Assembly: GCF_900112375.1 (NCBI RefSeq)
Contig: NZ_FOLS01000041.1
Coordinates: forward strand, 1 to 64,000
DNA: 64,000 nucleotides
Reading direction: 5' to 3'
Source of the DNA: Pseudomonas citronellolis
GTDB lineage: Bacteria > Pseudomonadota > Gammaproteobacteria > Pseudomonadales > Pseudomonadaceae
This document shows, one piece after another, positions 8,311 through 17,735 of this stretch. The stretch's first letter is position 1, and every line of letters begins with the position of its first letter. The notes beneath the pieces were generated by a model. It saw only the letters and a list, made by a program, of their open reading frames with translations, searched no databases and had not been told where the DNA came from. A program made the position numbers and the translations under genes.

Positions 8311-8388
8311 TCCGAGCGGACGATTTGCCGGGCCCGCGCGGCGGTTAGCGTAACCCCGGACAGCAACCGCCGCATGAGGTCCACTGCC

Positions 8389-8559
8389 ATGGTGAAAGTC
8401 GCTCCGCTACTGATCGCCTTCGTCTTCGCCGCCAGCCTCGCCGGCGCGCACCTGATGCTGCGGGTCCACGAGCAGTCGCAGCAACTGGCCCAGCTCAACG
8501 CGCGGCTGAGCGCCGGCGTGCCCTGCATGCCCGGCGGCGTGATGCGCCTGCTGCCCTGA
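8389..8559 (+). CDS. Small hypothetical membrane-anchored protein
   Basis: The predicted product is 56 residues. An N-terminal hydrophobic stretch (about residues 4-22, then HLMLRVHEQ) suggests a signal anchor or signal peptide, followed by a short Gln-rich helix and a tail with Cys and Met. The start at 8389 is preferred over the in-frame ATG at 8374 because GAGG precedes it at suitable spacing. It lies 78 bp after the regulator and is convergent with the VOC gene, one base away. No family is recognised; it could be spurious. Confidence 0.5.
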   Translation: MVKVAPLLIAFVFAASLAGAHLMLRVHEQSQQLAQLNARLSAGVPCMPGGVMRLLP

Positions 8560-8560
8560 G

Positions 8561-8986
8561 CTACCTGGCGAACAGCTGGCCGATGTCCTTGAACGCCTTG
8601 AACTCCAGGGCGTTGCCGCAGGGGTCGAGGAGGAACATGGTCGCCTGCTCGCCCACCTGGCCCTTGAAGCGCACGTAGGGTTCGATCACGAAGCGCACGT
8701 CGAACGAGCGCAGGCGCTCGGCCAGCGCTTCCCACTGCTCCCAGTCCAGCACGATGCCGAAGTGCGGCACCGGCACGTCGTGGCCGTCCACCGGGTTGCA
8801 GTGGGCATTTTCCTGGGACGCGGTGCGCGGGTGCTCGTGGATCACCAACTGGTGGCCATAGAAGTCGAAGTCCACCCACTGGTCGCTGGAGCGGCCCTCC
8901 TCCAGGCCGAACACCTCGCCGTAGAAACGGCGGGCGGCGGGCAGGTCGTGGACGGGGATGGCGAGGTGGAAGGGGCGAAGGCTCAT
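8561..8986 (-). CDS. VOC-family protein (glyoxalase/extradiol dioxygenase fold)
   Basis: This 141-residue, single-unit vicinal-oxygen-chelate protein has paired beta-alpha-beta modules: [20 protein letters not shown] at the start, and [15 protein letters not shown] near the end with the metal-binding Glu. His near residue 7 and His in PHFGIVL are further metal-ligand candidates. Similar proteins act as dioxygenases or lyases in catabolism or as resistance proteins. It diverges from the small ORF and XRE regulator gene at 9.2 kb. The substrate is unknown. Confidence 0.85.
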   Translation of the reverse strand: MSLRPFHLAIPVHDLPAARRFYGEVFGLEEGRSSDQWVDFDFYGHQLVIHEHPRTASQENAHCNPVDGHDVPVPHFGIVLDWEQWEALAERLRSFDVRFVIEPYVRFKGQVGEQATMFLLDPCGNALEFKAFKDIGQLFAR

Positions 8987-9122
8987 GGGTGGCTCCTGGC
9001 GTCGACGAACAGGGATCCGTTCATGCTAGGACTGCCTGGCGCCGAGCGCACCCGTGCGGCTGCTTGATTTTGGCCATTGGCTGGAGTGACTCACCGCCTG
9101 GCCACAAAGCCTGCCGCCACGG

Positions 9123-9165
9123 ATCAAAAATGAATTAATAAATAATTATTCAGTATTTATTGTTC
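9123..9165. promoter_or_regulatory. AT-rich inverted repeat, probable promoter/operator
   Basis: In an otherwise GC-rich sequence, 9126-9165 is almost pure A/T. AATAAATA (9137-9144) and TATTTATT (9154-9161) are perfect complements around a 9-base spacer. The element sits about 63 bp before the 53-residue ORF and its following XRE-cupin regulator, a plausible site for autoregulation, and may also serve the divergent VOC gene. Confidence 0.5.
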
Positions 9166-9223
9166 TAAGAAGAGCCCGGCTAGGCTAGCCCCATCCTTCA
9201 CCGCAGTTCCCTGAGGAGTCGCC

Positions 9224-9385
9224 ATGGACCACACCGACAACGTCATCGACCTCGCCCGCTACCGCACCCGCCGCCAGGCGCGGCGCATGGCCGAGCTGAT
9301 GTGGGCGATGTACGCGAGCCGCGCCGGCTTCGGCGCCACCCAGTGGGTGCAGCAGCAGCGCGACAACGGCATCCGCGAGGCCTGA
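9224..9385 (+). CDS. Small basic protein upstream of XRE-cupin regulator
   Basis: This is a 53-residue ORF. Its sequence begins MDHTDNVIDLARYRTRRQ and continues with a hydrophobic-aromatic middle (ELMWAMYASRAG) and a Gln-rich tail. A good ribosome binding site (GAGGAG) lies six bases before the ATG. It ends two bases before the GTG start of the regulator gene, so the two are surely cotranscribed and probably translationally coupled. No known family is recognised. It may be a partner or a translation-coupling leader peptide. Confidence 0.7.
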   Translation: MDHTDNVIDLARYRTRRQARRMAELMWAMYASRAGFGATQWVQQQRDNGIREA

Positions 9386-9387
9386 AC

Positions 9388-10017
9388 GTGGGCCTGCCGC
9401 TTTCCACCGACGCCACCGAGGCGGGCCTCGAAACCGCCCCGGCGGCGGCCGACGATCCCATCGGCCAGCGCGTGGCCCACAACCTGCTGCGCCTGCGCGG
9501 CAAGCGCAACCTGTCCCTGGACGGTCTGGCCCGGCTGTCCGGGGTGAGCCGGGCGATGCTGGCGCAGATCGAATCCGGGCGCAGCGTTCCCTCGATCAAG
9601 GTGCTGTGCAAGATCGCCCAGGGCCTGAAGGTCTCGGTGGCGGCCTTCCTCGACGACCGCGCCTTCGACGGCGTGGCCCTGCTGCCGGCGCGCGAGAGCA
9701 AGCGCCTGGTCAGCGGCGACGGCGCCTTCGTCAGCCGCGCGCTGTTCCCCTTCGACGTCTCGCGCCAGGTGGAATTCTACGAACTGCGCCTGGCGGGCCT
9801 GGCCATCGAACACTCCGCCGGCCACGCCCCCGGCACCCAGGAAAACCTGGTGGTGGCCCAGGGTGTGCTGGAGATCGCGGTGAACGAAGAACGCTTCCTG
9901 CTCGGCACCGGCGACTCCATCCTGTTCTACGCCGACCAGCCGCACAGCTACCGCAACCCGGCCGACAGCGAGGCGGTGGCCTACCTGGTGAGCACCTACG
10001 CCGAACGCCTGGACTGA
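9388..10017 (+). CDS. XRE-cupin transcriptional regulator
   Basis: This 209-residue protein starts at GTG 9388, chosen because GAGG precedes it by seven bases and because an earlier in-frame start would overlap the upstream ORF. Residues about 22-80 form an XRE helix-turn-helix (GQRVAHNLLRLRGKRNLSL, then LSGVSRAMLAQIESGRSVPS). Residues about 125-205 form a cupin-2 sensor barrel (HAPGTQENLVVAQGVLEIAV, then GDSILFYADQPHSYRN). Proteins of this design usually repress nearby metabolic genes and sense small ligands or metal. The upstream AT-rich inverted repeat is its likeliest site. Confidence 0.92.
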   Translation: MGLPLSTDATEAGLETAPAAADDPIGQRVAHNLLRLRGKRNLSLDGLARLSGVSRAMLAQIESGRSVPSIKVLCKIAQGLKVSVAAFLDDRAFDGVALLPARESKRLVSGDGAFVSRALFPFDVSRQVEFYELRLAGLAIEHSAGHAPGTQENLVVAQGVLEIAVNEERFLLGTGDSILFYADQPHSYRNPADSEAVAYLVSTYAERLD

Positions 10018-10034
10018 GGCGGCGGCACAAAGCA

Positions 10035-10066
10035 AAAGGCCCGGCGGGTTTCCCCACCGGGCCTTT
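10035..10066. terminator. Bidirectional rho-independent terminator
   Basis: AAAGGCCCGG (10035-10044) pairs with CCGGGCCTTT (10057-10066) across a 12-base loop. It lies 17 bp after the XRE-cupin stop and 20 bp past the stop of the opposing Met-rich gene, so it can serve both. Confidence 0.85.
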
Positions 10067-10085
10067 CTCGTTCAGCGCGCCGCGG

Positions 10086-10589
10086 TCAGCAGGTGCAGCA
10101 CATCATCGGCATGCCGTTGCAGCTCATCATCATCGGCATGCCGCATTCCATCATCTTGTTCATCAGCATGCAGCAGTTCTTGAACATCTCCATGTTCATG
10201 CCCTGCATCGGCATCATCTTGCACATCATGGCGTCGCCCTGCATGGAGCACTCCATCATGCACTTCATCGACGGCATGGGCATGCCCATCATCATCGGCA
10301 TCATGTTCATCATGCCCATCATCGGCATCATCGCCATGCCGGTCTGGGACATGCACATCATCGACATGTTGCCGCAGTGCATCATCATCGGCATGCCGCA
10401 GTTCATCATCATCGCCATCATTTCCGCGTTGTTGCGGAACATGGCAGCGTCCATGCCCATGGCCGGCATCATCTTGCACATCATGCCGTCGTCCTGCATT
10501 TCGCACTGCATGGTCGCCATCATCATCGGCATGCCCATCATGGGCATCATCGGGTTGGCGTTCATCGGCATCTGCATTGCATTCATCAT
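10086..10589 (-). CDS. Methionine- and cysteine-rich two-repeat protein, possible copper/soft-metal binder
   Basis: This 167-residue protein contains 72 methionines (43%) and 15 cysteines, with few charged and very few aromatic residues and no signal peptide or membrane segment. It is a gapless internal duplication: residues 27-79 align with 112-164 at a constant offset of 85, 32 of 53 positions identical. Cysteines at 29, 38, 64, 72 and 79 recur at 114, 123, 149, 157 and 164. Recurrent elements are MMCKMMP and CGMPMMM. The ATG has GGGAG nine bases upstream, and a terminator follows. Clustered Met and Cys thioethers/thiols are typical of Cu(I) or Ag(I) ligands; the function is inference. It stands alone between intergenic repeats and a convergent regulator gene. 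I know no characterised family to which it can be assigned. Confidence 0.85.
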   Translation of the reverse strand: MMNAMQMPMNANPMMPMMGMPMMMATMQCEMQDDGMMCKMMPAMGMDAAMFRNNAEMMAMMMNCGMPMMMHCGNMSMMCMSQTGMAMMPMMGMMNMMPMMMGMPMPSMKCMMECSMQGDAMMCKMMPMQGMNMEMFKNCCMLMNKMMECGMPMMMSCNGMPMMCCTC

Positions 10590-10914
10590 GGTGGAACTCC
10601 CTGAACTGGACGGAATGGGTAACTGCTGATGGGGCCGATTCTAGGGAGGCCGGCGAGCCGGACAAGCTGGCGGCCCAGCGCCGGTTCGCTTCGCCCGCCA
10701 CGGCGAAAAGCCCGGTGCCGCGGAGCCTTTCGGCGTGGTGACGACGGATTCGACGTCATGGCAGCGACAGTTGCTCAAGCGGCAGGGAAAACCACGAGAT
10801 GGATATGCATTCCAGTGCTTAGCAAATAACTGTAGTGAATAAAGAGTCTAAGCCTCGAGCACTTTGGCTGCCTCGGCATCCAGCAACCGTCCTGCCCCGC
10901 ACCGAGATGCTCTT

Positions 10915-10987
10915 CGTAGGATGGGTTGAGCCTGCGAAACCCATGCGGTCGCGGTGATGGGTATCGCTTCGCTCAACCCATCCTACG
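10915..10987. repeat. CGTAGGATGGGTTGAGC palindromic repeat
   Basis: A 73-bp imperfect palindrome: CGTAGGATGGGTTGAG at the left is complementary to CTCAACCCATCCTACG at the right, with ACCCAT and ATGGGT inside. Other copies lie at 17605-17678 and 48755-48827, and half copies at 17371-17402 and 46454-46488. Confidence 0.85.
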
Positions 10988-11006
10988 GTGGCGTTTCTCC
11001 GCACCT

Positions 11007-11124
11007 TGTAGGAGCGGATTCATCCGCGATTCCGCCGGCAGGGCGGACAAGGCCCAGGCCGACCTCGGCGCTGCCGGGGATCACCGCTAAACGGCGGATA
11101 ACGCGGAGCGTTATTCGCCCTACG
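11007..11124. repeat. TGTAGGAGCGGA element and GGATAACG hairpin
   Basis: 11007-11032 carries the GTAGGAGCGGATTCATCCGCG palindrome type, and 11092-11124 a hairpin of the GGATAACGC...GCGTTATTCGCCCTACG family. Both are intergenic repeats shared with other gaps in this window. Confidence 0.7.
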
Positions 11125-11468
11125 TGTGCGCCACGAGGCACGGCATGTCCCCGTAGGATGGCGTTTCTCCTGCACCAGCAGGAACCAACTGTCCGCTGAC
11201 CAACAGCGACCCAACATTCTGTTCGCTCAGCAACAGAGTGCCACCGCCCGCAGCTCGCCAGGCCCCGCGCCACGGCGCCTGCGTCGCTGGCATGGGGCTT
11301 GCCTGACAGCCGCTAGCGCTTCAACGGCTCCCACTGCGAATCCAACGCCCGCATCCCAGCGCGGCGTCGGCGCCCTCCGCGAGCGTTCGCCCCATTCCAA
11401 CAAGACTCCCCGCCACGCGTGCACCCATGGGGCCCTGCCCCTTTCGACGATGGCAACGAGGACACATC

Positions 11469-12605
11469 ATGAGTCTGGATATCTTCTGGTTCCTGCCCAC
11501 TTCCGGCGACACCCGCTACCTGGGCCATTCCGACAGCGGCCGCCCGGCGACCAACGAATACATGCGGCAGATTGCCGTGGCCGCCGACCAGCTCGGCTAC
11601 GACGGCCTGCTGATCCCCACCGGCGCCAGTTGCCTCGACCCCTGGGTGACCGCCGCCAGCCTGGTGCCGGTGACGCGGCGCATCAAGCTGCTGGTGGCGC
11701 TGCGCACCTCCCTGGGCAACCCCACCGCCTCGGCGCGCCAGGCGGCCACCCTCGACCAGGCCAGCGGCGGCCGCCTGCTGCTCAACGTGGTGCCCGGCGG
11801 CGACGCCACCGAGCTGGCCGCCGACGGCGTCTTCTATTCCCACGACGAACGCTATGAGGCCTCCGACGAGTTCCTCGGCATCTGGCGGCGCCTGCTCGGC
11901 GGCGAAACCGTCGACCACGACGGCAAGCACCTGCAGGTGCGCGGCGCGCAGAACTTCTTCCCGCCCGTGCAGAAGCCCTACCCGCCGCTGTACTTTGGCG
12001 GCTCCTCGCCCGCCGCCCACGAGCTGGCGGCCAAGCACGTGGACGCCTACCTGACCTGGGGCGAGCCGCCGGCGGCGGTGGCCGAGAAGATCGCCGACGT
12101 GCGCCAGCGCGCCGCCCGCCATGGCCGCACGGTGCGCTTCGGCGTGCGCCTGCACGTGATCGTCCGCGAGACCAACGAGAAGGCCTGGGCCGCCGCCGAG
12201 GAACTGATCAGCCACCTGGACGACGCCACCATCGCCGCGGCCCAGGCCAACTACGCGAAGATGGATTCCGAAGGCCAGCGGCGCATGGCCGCGCTGCACG
12301 GCGGCGACCGCAAGCGCCTGGAAGTCGCGCCCAACCTGTGGGCCGGCGTCGGCCTGGTGCGCGGCGGCGCCGGCACCGCGCTGGTGGGCGATGCGCAGAC
12401 GGTGGCGGCGCGCCTGCTGGAATATGCGGCGCTGGGCGTGGACAGCTTCGTGCTGTCCGGCTACCCGCACCTGGAAGAGGCCTACCGCTTCGCCGAACTG
12501 GTGTTCCCGCTGCTGCCGGGCAAGGGCCGGGTGACGGTGGAGGGCGTGGTCACCGGCGGCGCCTTCGACGTGCGCGCGGGGCAAGGCAAGGAGCACGCGG
12601 CCTGA
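11469..12605 (+). CDS. SsuD-like FMNH2-dependent alkanesulfonate monooxygenase (LLM class)
   Basis: This 378-residue protein of the bacterial luciferase-like monooxygenase superfamily is very close in pattern to Ssu[19 protein letters not shown] at the start, [32 protein letters not shown], and [19 protein letters not shown]. SsuD oxidises alkanesulfonates to aldehydes and sulfite with reduced FMN from a partner reductase. Here the usual ssuE/ssuABC partners are missing; the next gene is a Rieske-FAD reductase instead. The start at 11469 is supported by GAGG at -10. It is likely a paralogue used in sulfur scavenging from organosulfonates or a related C-S cleavage. Confidence 0.88.
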   Translation: MSLDIFWFLPTSGDTRYLGHSDSGRPATNEYMRQIAVAADQLGYDGLLIPTGASCLDPWVTAASLVPVTRRIKLLVALRTSLGNPTASARQAATLDQASGGRLLLNVVPGGDATELAADGVFYSHDERYEASDEFLGIWRRLLGGETVDHDGKHLQVRGAQNFFPPVQKPYPPLYFGGSSPAAHELAAKHVDAYLTWGEPPAAVAEKIADVRQRAARHGRTVRFGVRLHVIVRETNEKAWAAAEELISHLDDATIAAAQANYAKMDSEGQRRMAALHGGDRKRLEVAPNLWAGVGLVRGGAGTALVGDAQTVAARLLEYAALGVDSFVLSGYPHLEEAYRFAELVFPLLPGKGRVTVEGVVTGGAFDVRAGQGKEHAA

Positions 12606-12691
12606 TCGCGCCTCGACGAGCGTAGGCGCCCGCCCGGGCGCGGGGGGCTATCCTGAAGCGGTGACCTTCAGGAAAAGACGAGGAGAGAGCG

Positions 12692-14221
12692 ATGAGCGAC
12701 CATCCATCGTCCCCGCCCGGCCCCGACTTCGCCCAGGGCGTGCCCCTGGCGGACGTCGTCGAAGGCAGCCCGCTCGCCGGCCACGTCGGCGGCGAAGCGG
12801 CGCTGCTGGTGCGCCAGGCCGGGCAGCTGTACGCCATAGGCGCCACCTGCCCGCACTACGGCGCGCCCCTGGCCGAGGGCCTGGTCGACGGCGACACCCT
12901 GCGCTGCCCCTGGCACCACGCCTGCTTCCGCCTGCACGACGGGCGCCTGCTCGCCCCGCCGGCGCTGGACGACCTGCCGCGCTGGCAGGTGGACTGCCGC
13001 GACGGCAAGGCCTACGTCGGCGCGCCCCTGCCCGCTGCCCCGGCGGACCTGCCGGCCGGTGCTCAGGCACCGGCCTCGGTGGTGATCATCGGTGGCGGCG
13101 CCGCCGGCAACGCGGCGGCCCTCGGCCTGCGCCACGAGGGCTACGACGGGCCCATCACCCTGCTCAGCGCCGACCCCGCCGCGCCCTACGACCGGCCCAA
13201 CCTGTCCAAGGACTACCTGGCCGGCAGCGCCGACCCCGCCTGGCTACCGCTGCGTTCGGCGGACTTCTATACCAGTCAGCGCATCGAGCTGCGCTGCAAC
13301 ACCCGCGTCAGCCACATCGACACGGCGCACAAGAAGCTGACCCTGGCCAACGGCGAAGAGCTGGACTACGGCGCCCTGGTGCTGGCCACCGGCTCGGCGC
13401 CGGCGCGCCTGGACGTGCCCGGCGCCGACCTGCCCCACGTCCGCGTGCTGCGCAGCCTCGCCGACTGCGACGAGCTGATCGCCCGCTGCGCCACGGCCCG
13501 CCGCTGCGTGGTGGTGGGCGCCGGCTTCATCGGCCTGGAAGTGGCCGCCTCGCTGCGCAGCCGCGGCCTGGACGTGCAGATAGTGGCGCCCGGCGCGCGG
13601 CCCATGGAGAACGTCTTCGGCGAAGCCCTGGGCGACATGCTCCGGGCCCTGCACGAGGCCCATGGCGTGGGCTTCCATTTCGGTGCCGGGGTCACGGCGA
13701 TCGAGGCGCAGCAGGTCAGGCTGTCCACTGGCGGCACGCTGCCGGCGGACCTGGTGGTGATCGGCATCGGCGCCCGCCCCGAGCTGGAGCTGGCCCGCGA
13801 CGCCGGCCTGAAGCTGGACAAGGGCGTGCTGGTGGACGCCTGGCTGCGCACCAGCGCCGCGGACGTCTACGCCGTGGGCGACATCGCCCGCTGGCCGGAC
13901 GCCCGCAGCGGCGACGCCATCCGCGTGGAGCACTGGGCGGTCGCCGAGCGCCAGGGCATGACCGCGGCGCGCAACATCCTCGGCCACCAGCAGCGCTTCA
14001 CCGCCGTGCCGTTCTTCTGGACGCAGCAGTACGACGTCGGCATCAACTACGTCGGCCACGCCGAGCGCTGGGACCGCATCGACGTCGACGGCGACCCCGC
14101 CGCCCACGACTGCCGGGTGACCTACTGGCGCGACGGCAAGGCGCTCGCCGTCGCCACCGTGGGGCGCGACCGGCAGAGCCTGGAGGCCGAGGCTGCCTTC
14201 GAGCAGCAGACACCCGGCTGA
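12692..14221 (+). CDS. Rieske-ferredoxin/FAD-NAD(P)H reductase fusion (AIFL-like)
   Basis: This 509-residue two-domain protein has residues about 15-105 as a Rieske domain with CPHYG and CPWHH ligand pairs. Residues about 125-430 are a pyridine-nucleotide-disulfide type reductase with the FAD motif GGGAAGNAA, the NAD motif VVGAGFIGLEVA and the late FAD segment VYAVGDIARWPD. A C-terminal reductase dimerisation domain follows. The architecture matches apoptosis-inducing-factor-like reductases that pass electrons from NAD(P)H to oxygenases or quinones. It follows the SsuD-like gene by 86 bp; a GC-rich hairpin at 12626-12641 lies between. It might supply electrons to the orphan KshA-like oxygenase 6 kb away; that is inference. 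AGGAG precedes the start by six bases. Confidence 0.88.
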   Translation: MSDHPSSPPGPDFAQGVPLADVVEGSPLAGHVGGEAALLVRQAGQLYAIGATCPHYGAPLAEGLVDGDTLRCPWHHACFRLHDGRLLAPPALDDLPRWQVDCRDGKAYVGAPLPAAPADLPAGAQAPASVVIIGGGAAGNAAALGLRHEGYDGPITLLSADPAAPYDRPNLSKDYLAGSADPAWLPLRSADFYTSQRIELRCNTRVSHIDTAHKKLTLANGEELDYGALVLATGSAPARLDVPGADLPHVRVLRSLADCDELIARCATARRCVVVGAGFIGLEVAASLRSRGLDVQIVAPGARPMENVFGEALGDMLRALHEAHGVGFHFGAGVTAIEAQQVRLSTGGTLPADLVVIGIGARPELELARDAGLKLDKGVLVDAWLRTSAADVYAVGDIARWPDARSGDAIRVEHWAVAERQGMTAARNILGHQQRFTAVPFFWTQQYDVGINYVGHAERWDRIDVDGDPAAHDCRVTYWRDGKALAVATVGRDRQSLEAEAAFEQQTPG

Positions 14222-14481
14222 CGACTGGCCACCATCGCAAAGCGACCCGCCATGCAAGGACAGGCCCACCTATGAGATAATCCGCGGCCTGTCCGGCATG
14301 TCCCCCGCCCTTCAAGCGCAAAAGCCTGGACATCGCGTCCAGATGCTGCCCTTCGCGCACGTCCGCTGGATTCCCCCGGCGCCCATGTCAACGGGCCCGG
14401 AAAGCCAACATTGGTATCGAATCGGTATCGGCCCGCTGCCAGACCGGCCCAGCGGCTCGCCAGTCATTGATAGGTAAAACT

Positions 14482-16071
<1,590 letters not shown>

Positions 16072-16082
16072 TGCCACCCGCA

Positions 16083-16107
16083 GGGGATGCCGCGCCGGCA
16101 TCCCCTT
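16083..16107 (+). terminator. Probable terminator of the ABC-F gene
   Basis: GGGGATGCCG (16083-16092) pairs perfectly with CGGCATCCCC (16096-16105) across three bases, followed by TT and a pyrimidine run, 12 bp after the stop. Confidence 0.7.
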
Positions 16108-16269
16108 CCCCTCCCTTCCCGCAACGCCCTTCCCCACCGTCGATCCGCCGCCCCGCACGCCTGCGAAATTGGCGCGTACCCTGCAAGGATGTCCGCACCG
16201 CGGCGGCCGGCCGCGCCCAGGCGCCCGGCAACGCCCGTTCCAGAGGCTGCGTTGGGGGTGGAGAGCACC

Positions 16270-17280
16270 ATGTTGGGGCGATTCGTCTGTTGCGTTCTGC
16301 TACTGATCTTCTCACTGGCGGCCGGCGCCGAAACGCTGAACGTCGGTTTCCATCGCCTGACCCTCGACGACCCGCTGGACCACCAGCCGATGCGCGCCAT
16401 CGCCTTCTACCCGACGCGGGCGCCAACCGCCCCCACCACCCTCGGCCTGTTCACCCTGCCGCTGGCCGAGGAAGCCCCGGCGGTGGCCGGGCGCCACCCG
16501 CTGCTGGTCATCTCCCACGGAAACGGCGGCACCCCGCTGGCCCTGCGCGACCTGGTGCTGGCCCTGGCCCGGCGCGGCTTCGTGGTGGTCACCCTGCTGC
16601 ACCCCGGCGACAACCTCCACGACCAGAGCCGCCTGGGCGCCCTGAGCAACCTCTACGGCCGCCCGCTGCAGGTGTCCGAAGCCATCAGCGCGGCCCTGGC
16701 CGACGAGCGCCTGGCGCCGCTGCTCGATCCCCGGCGCATCGGCGTGATCGGCTACTCCGCCGGCGGCGAGACGGCGCTGATCCTAGCCGGCGCCCAGCCA
16801 CGCCTGGAGCGCCTGCGCCGCTACTGCACGCAACGCCCGGACGACCGCGACGCCTGCAGCGCCGGCGGCGAACTGCTGGCCGACCGCAACGACCTGGCGC
16901 CCATGGCCGACCCGCGGGTGGGCGCGGTGATGCTGCTGGCGCCGCTGGGGCTGATGTTCGGCAGCCGCGAACTGGCCGACGTGAACGTCCCGGTGCTGAT
17001 CTACAGCGGCGACGCCGACAAGGTGCTGGACTGGACGCGCAACGCCGCCGCCCTGGCCCGCAAGCTGCCGCGCAGCGCCGACTTCCACGTGCTGCTGGGC
17101 GCCGGCCACTTCGTCTTCATGGCCCCCTGCAACGAAGAGGAAACCGCCGCCACCCCGGGCCTGTGCAAGGACGCCGAAGGGGTGGACCGGGTGGCCATTC
17201 ATCGCCACCTGATTGGTGATGCACAGCGCTTCTTCGACGAGGCGCTGGAGCCTGAGCAAGTGCAGGCGATGTTGCGCTGA
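16270..17280 (+). CDS. Secreted alpha/beta hydrolase, PAF-acetylhydrolase/dienelactone-hydrolase-like
   Basis: This 336-residue protein has an N-terminal signal peptide of about 20 residues (CCVLLLIFSLAAGA). The oxyanion region is ISHGNGG, the nucleophile elbow GYSAGGE, an acid follows in YSGDADKV, and the catalytic His is in GAGHFVF. Four cysteines in the mature part could pair in the periplasm. The overall pattern fits predicted dienelactone hydrolases/platelet-activating-factor acetylhydrolases with an exported location. GGAG lies nine bases before the ATG. The substrate is unknown. It is monocistronic, followed by a repeat-filled gap. Confidence 0.85.
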   Translation: MLGRFVCCVLLLIFSLAAGAETLNVGFHRLTLDDPLDHQPMRAIAFYPTRAPTAPTTLGLFTLPLAEEAPAVAGRHPLLVISHGNGGTPLALRDLVLALARRGFVVVTLLHPGDNLHDQSRLGALSNLYGRPLQVSEAISAALADERLAPLLDPRRIGVIGYSAGGETALILAGAQPRLERLRRYCTQRPDDRDACSAGGELLADRNDLAPMADPRVGAVMLLAPLGLMFGSRELADVNVPVLIYSGDADKVLDWTRNAAALARKLPRSADFHVLLGAGHFVFMAPCNEEETAATPGLCKDAEGVDRVAIHRHLIGDAQRFFDEALEPEQVQAMLR

Positions 17281-17307
17281 GGTTTGTCGCGGGGGGTGGT
17301 GTGGTTT

Positions 17308-17735
17308 GTAGGAGCGAGCTTGCTCGCGAAGGGTGTTCTGTCGGAGGGGCTTGATGTGGCTTAGTGTGGTGATGGGTATCGCTTCGCTCAGCCCATCCTA
17401 CGGGGCTTTCCTGGAACTGTAGGAGCGGGCCCTGCCCGCGAATCGCGCGCAGGGCCCACTCCTACATGGGAATGGCGCGGGTGGGGCAGCGTAGGAGCGG
17501 ATCTCATCCACGAACCGCGCCGGAACATCCGGCCATCGCGGACAAGGTCCGCTCCTACGCCCGTGCTTCCTGTAGGAGCAACTGTCTTGCGCCGAGGTGC
17601 TCTTCGTAGGATGGGTTGAGCTTGCGATACCCATGCTGCCGTGGTGATGGGTATCGCTTCGCTCAACGCCATCCTACGAAAAGCCGTGCTTCCTGGCACC
17701 GTAGGAGCGGACTCCGTCCGCGATTCTCTCAATCC
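17308..17735. repeat. Repeat-filled gap with at least five palindromic elements
   Basis: The 455-bp gap between the hydrolase and mgtA holds no gene. It contains GTAGGAGCGAGCTTGCTCGC (17308-17330), a half GATGGGTATCGCTTCGCTC element (17371-17402), a GTAGGAGCGGGCCCTGCCCGC palindrome split by its centre (about 17419-17466), a similar element near 17491-17562, and a full CGTAGGATGGGTTGAGC palindrome (17605-17678). Confidence 0.8.

Larger units (their letters stand above)
10590..11468. other. Gene-free 0.88-kb stretch with repeats
   Basis: No convincing gene was found here. The first 40 bp hold the ribosome binding site and promoter side of the Met-rich gene. From 10915 onward there are palindromic repeats (listed separately), and 11230-11468 is the leader and promoter region of the SsuD-like gene, with GAGG at about 11458. 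Confidence 0.7.

Noticed and set aside
8374-8388. Earlier ATG for the small membrane ORF
   Set aside because: No ribosome binding site precedes it, whereas 8389 has GAGG at suitable spacing.
9606-10604. 332-residue His-rich ORF antisense to the Met-rich gene
   Set aside because: It is the mirror of Met codons (ATG read as CAT on the other strand), has no ribosome binding site and runs through the XRE-cupin gene in the wrong frame.
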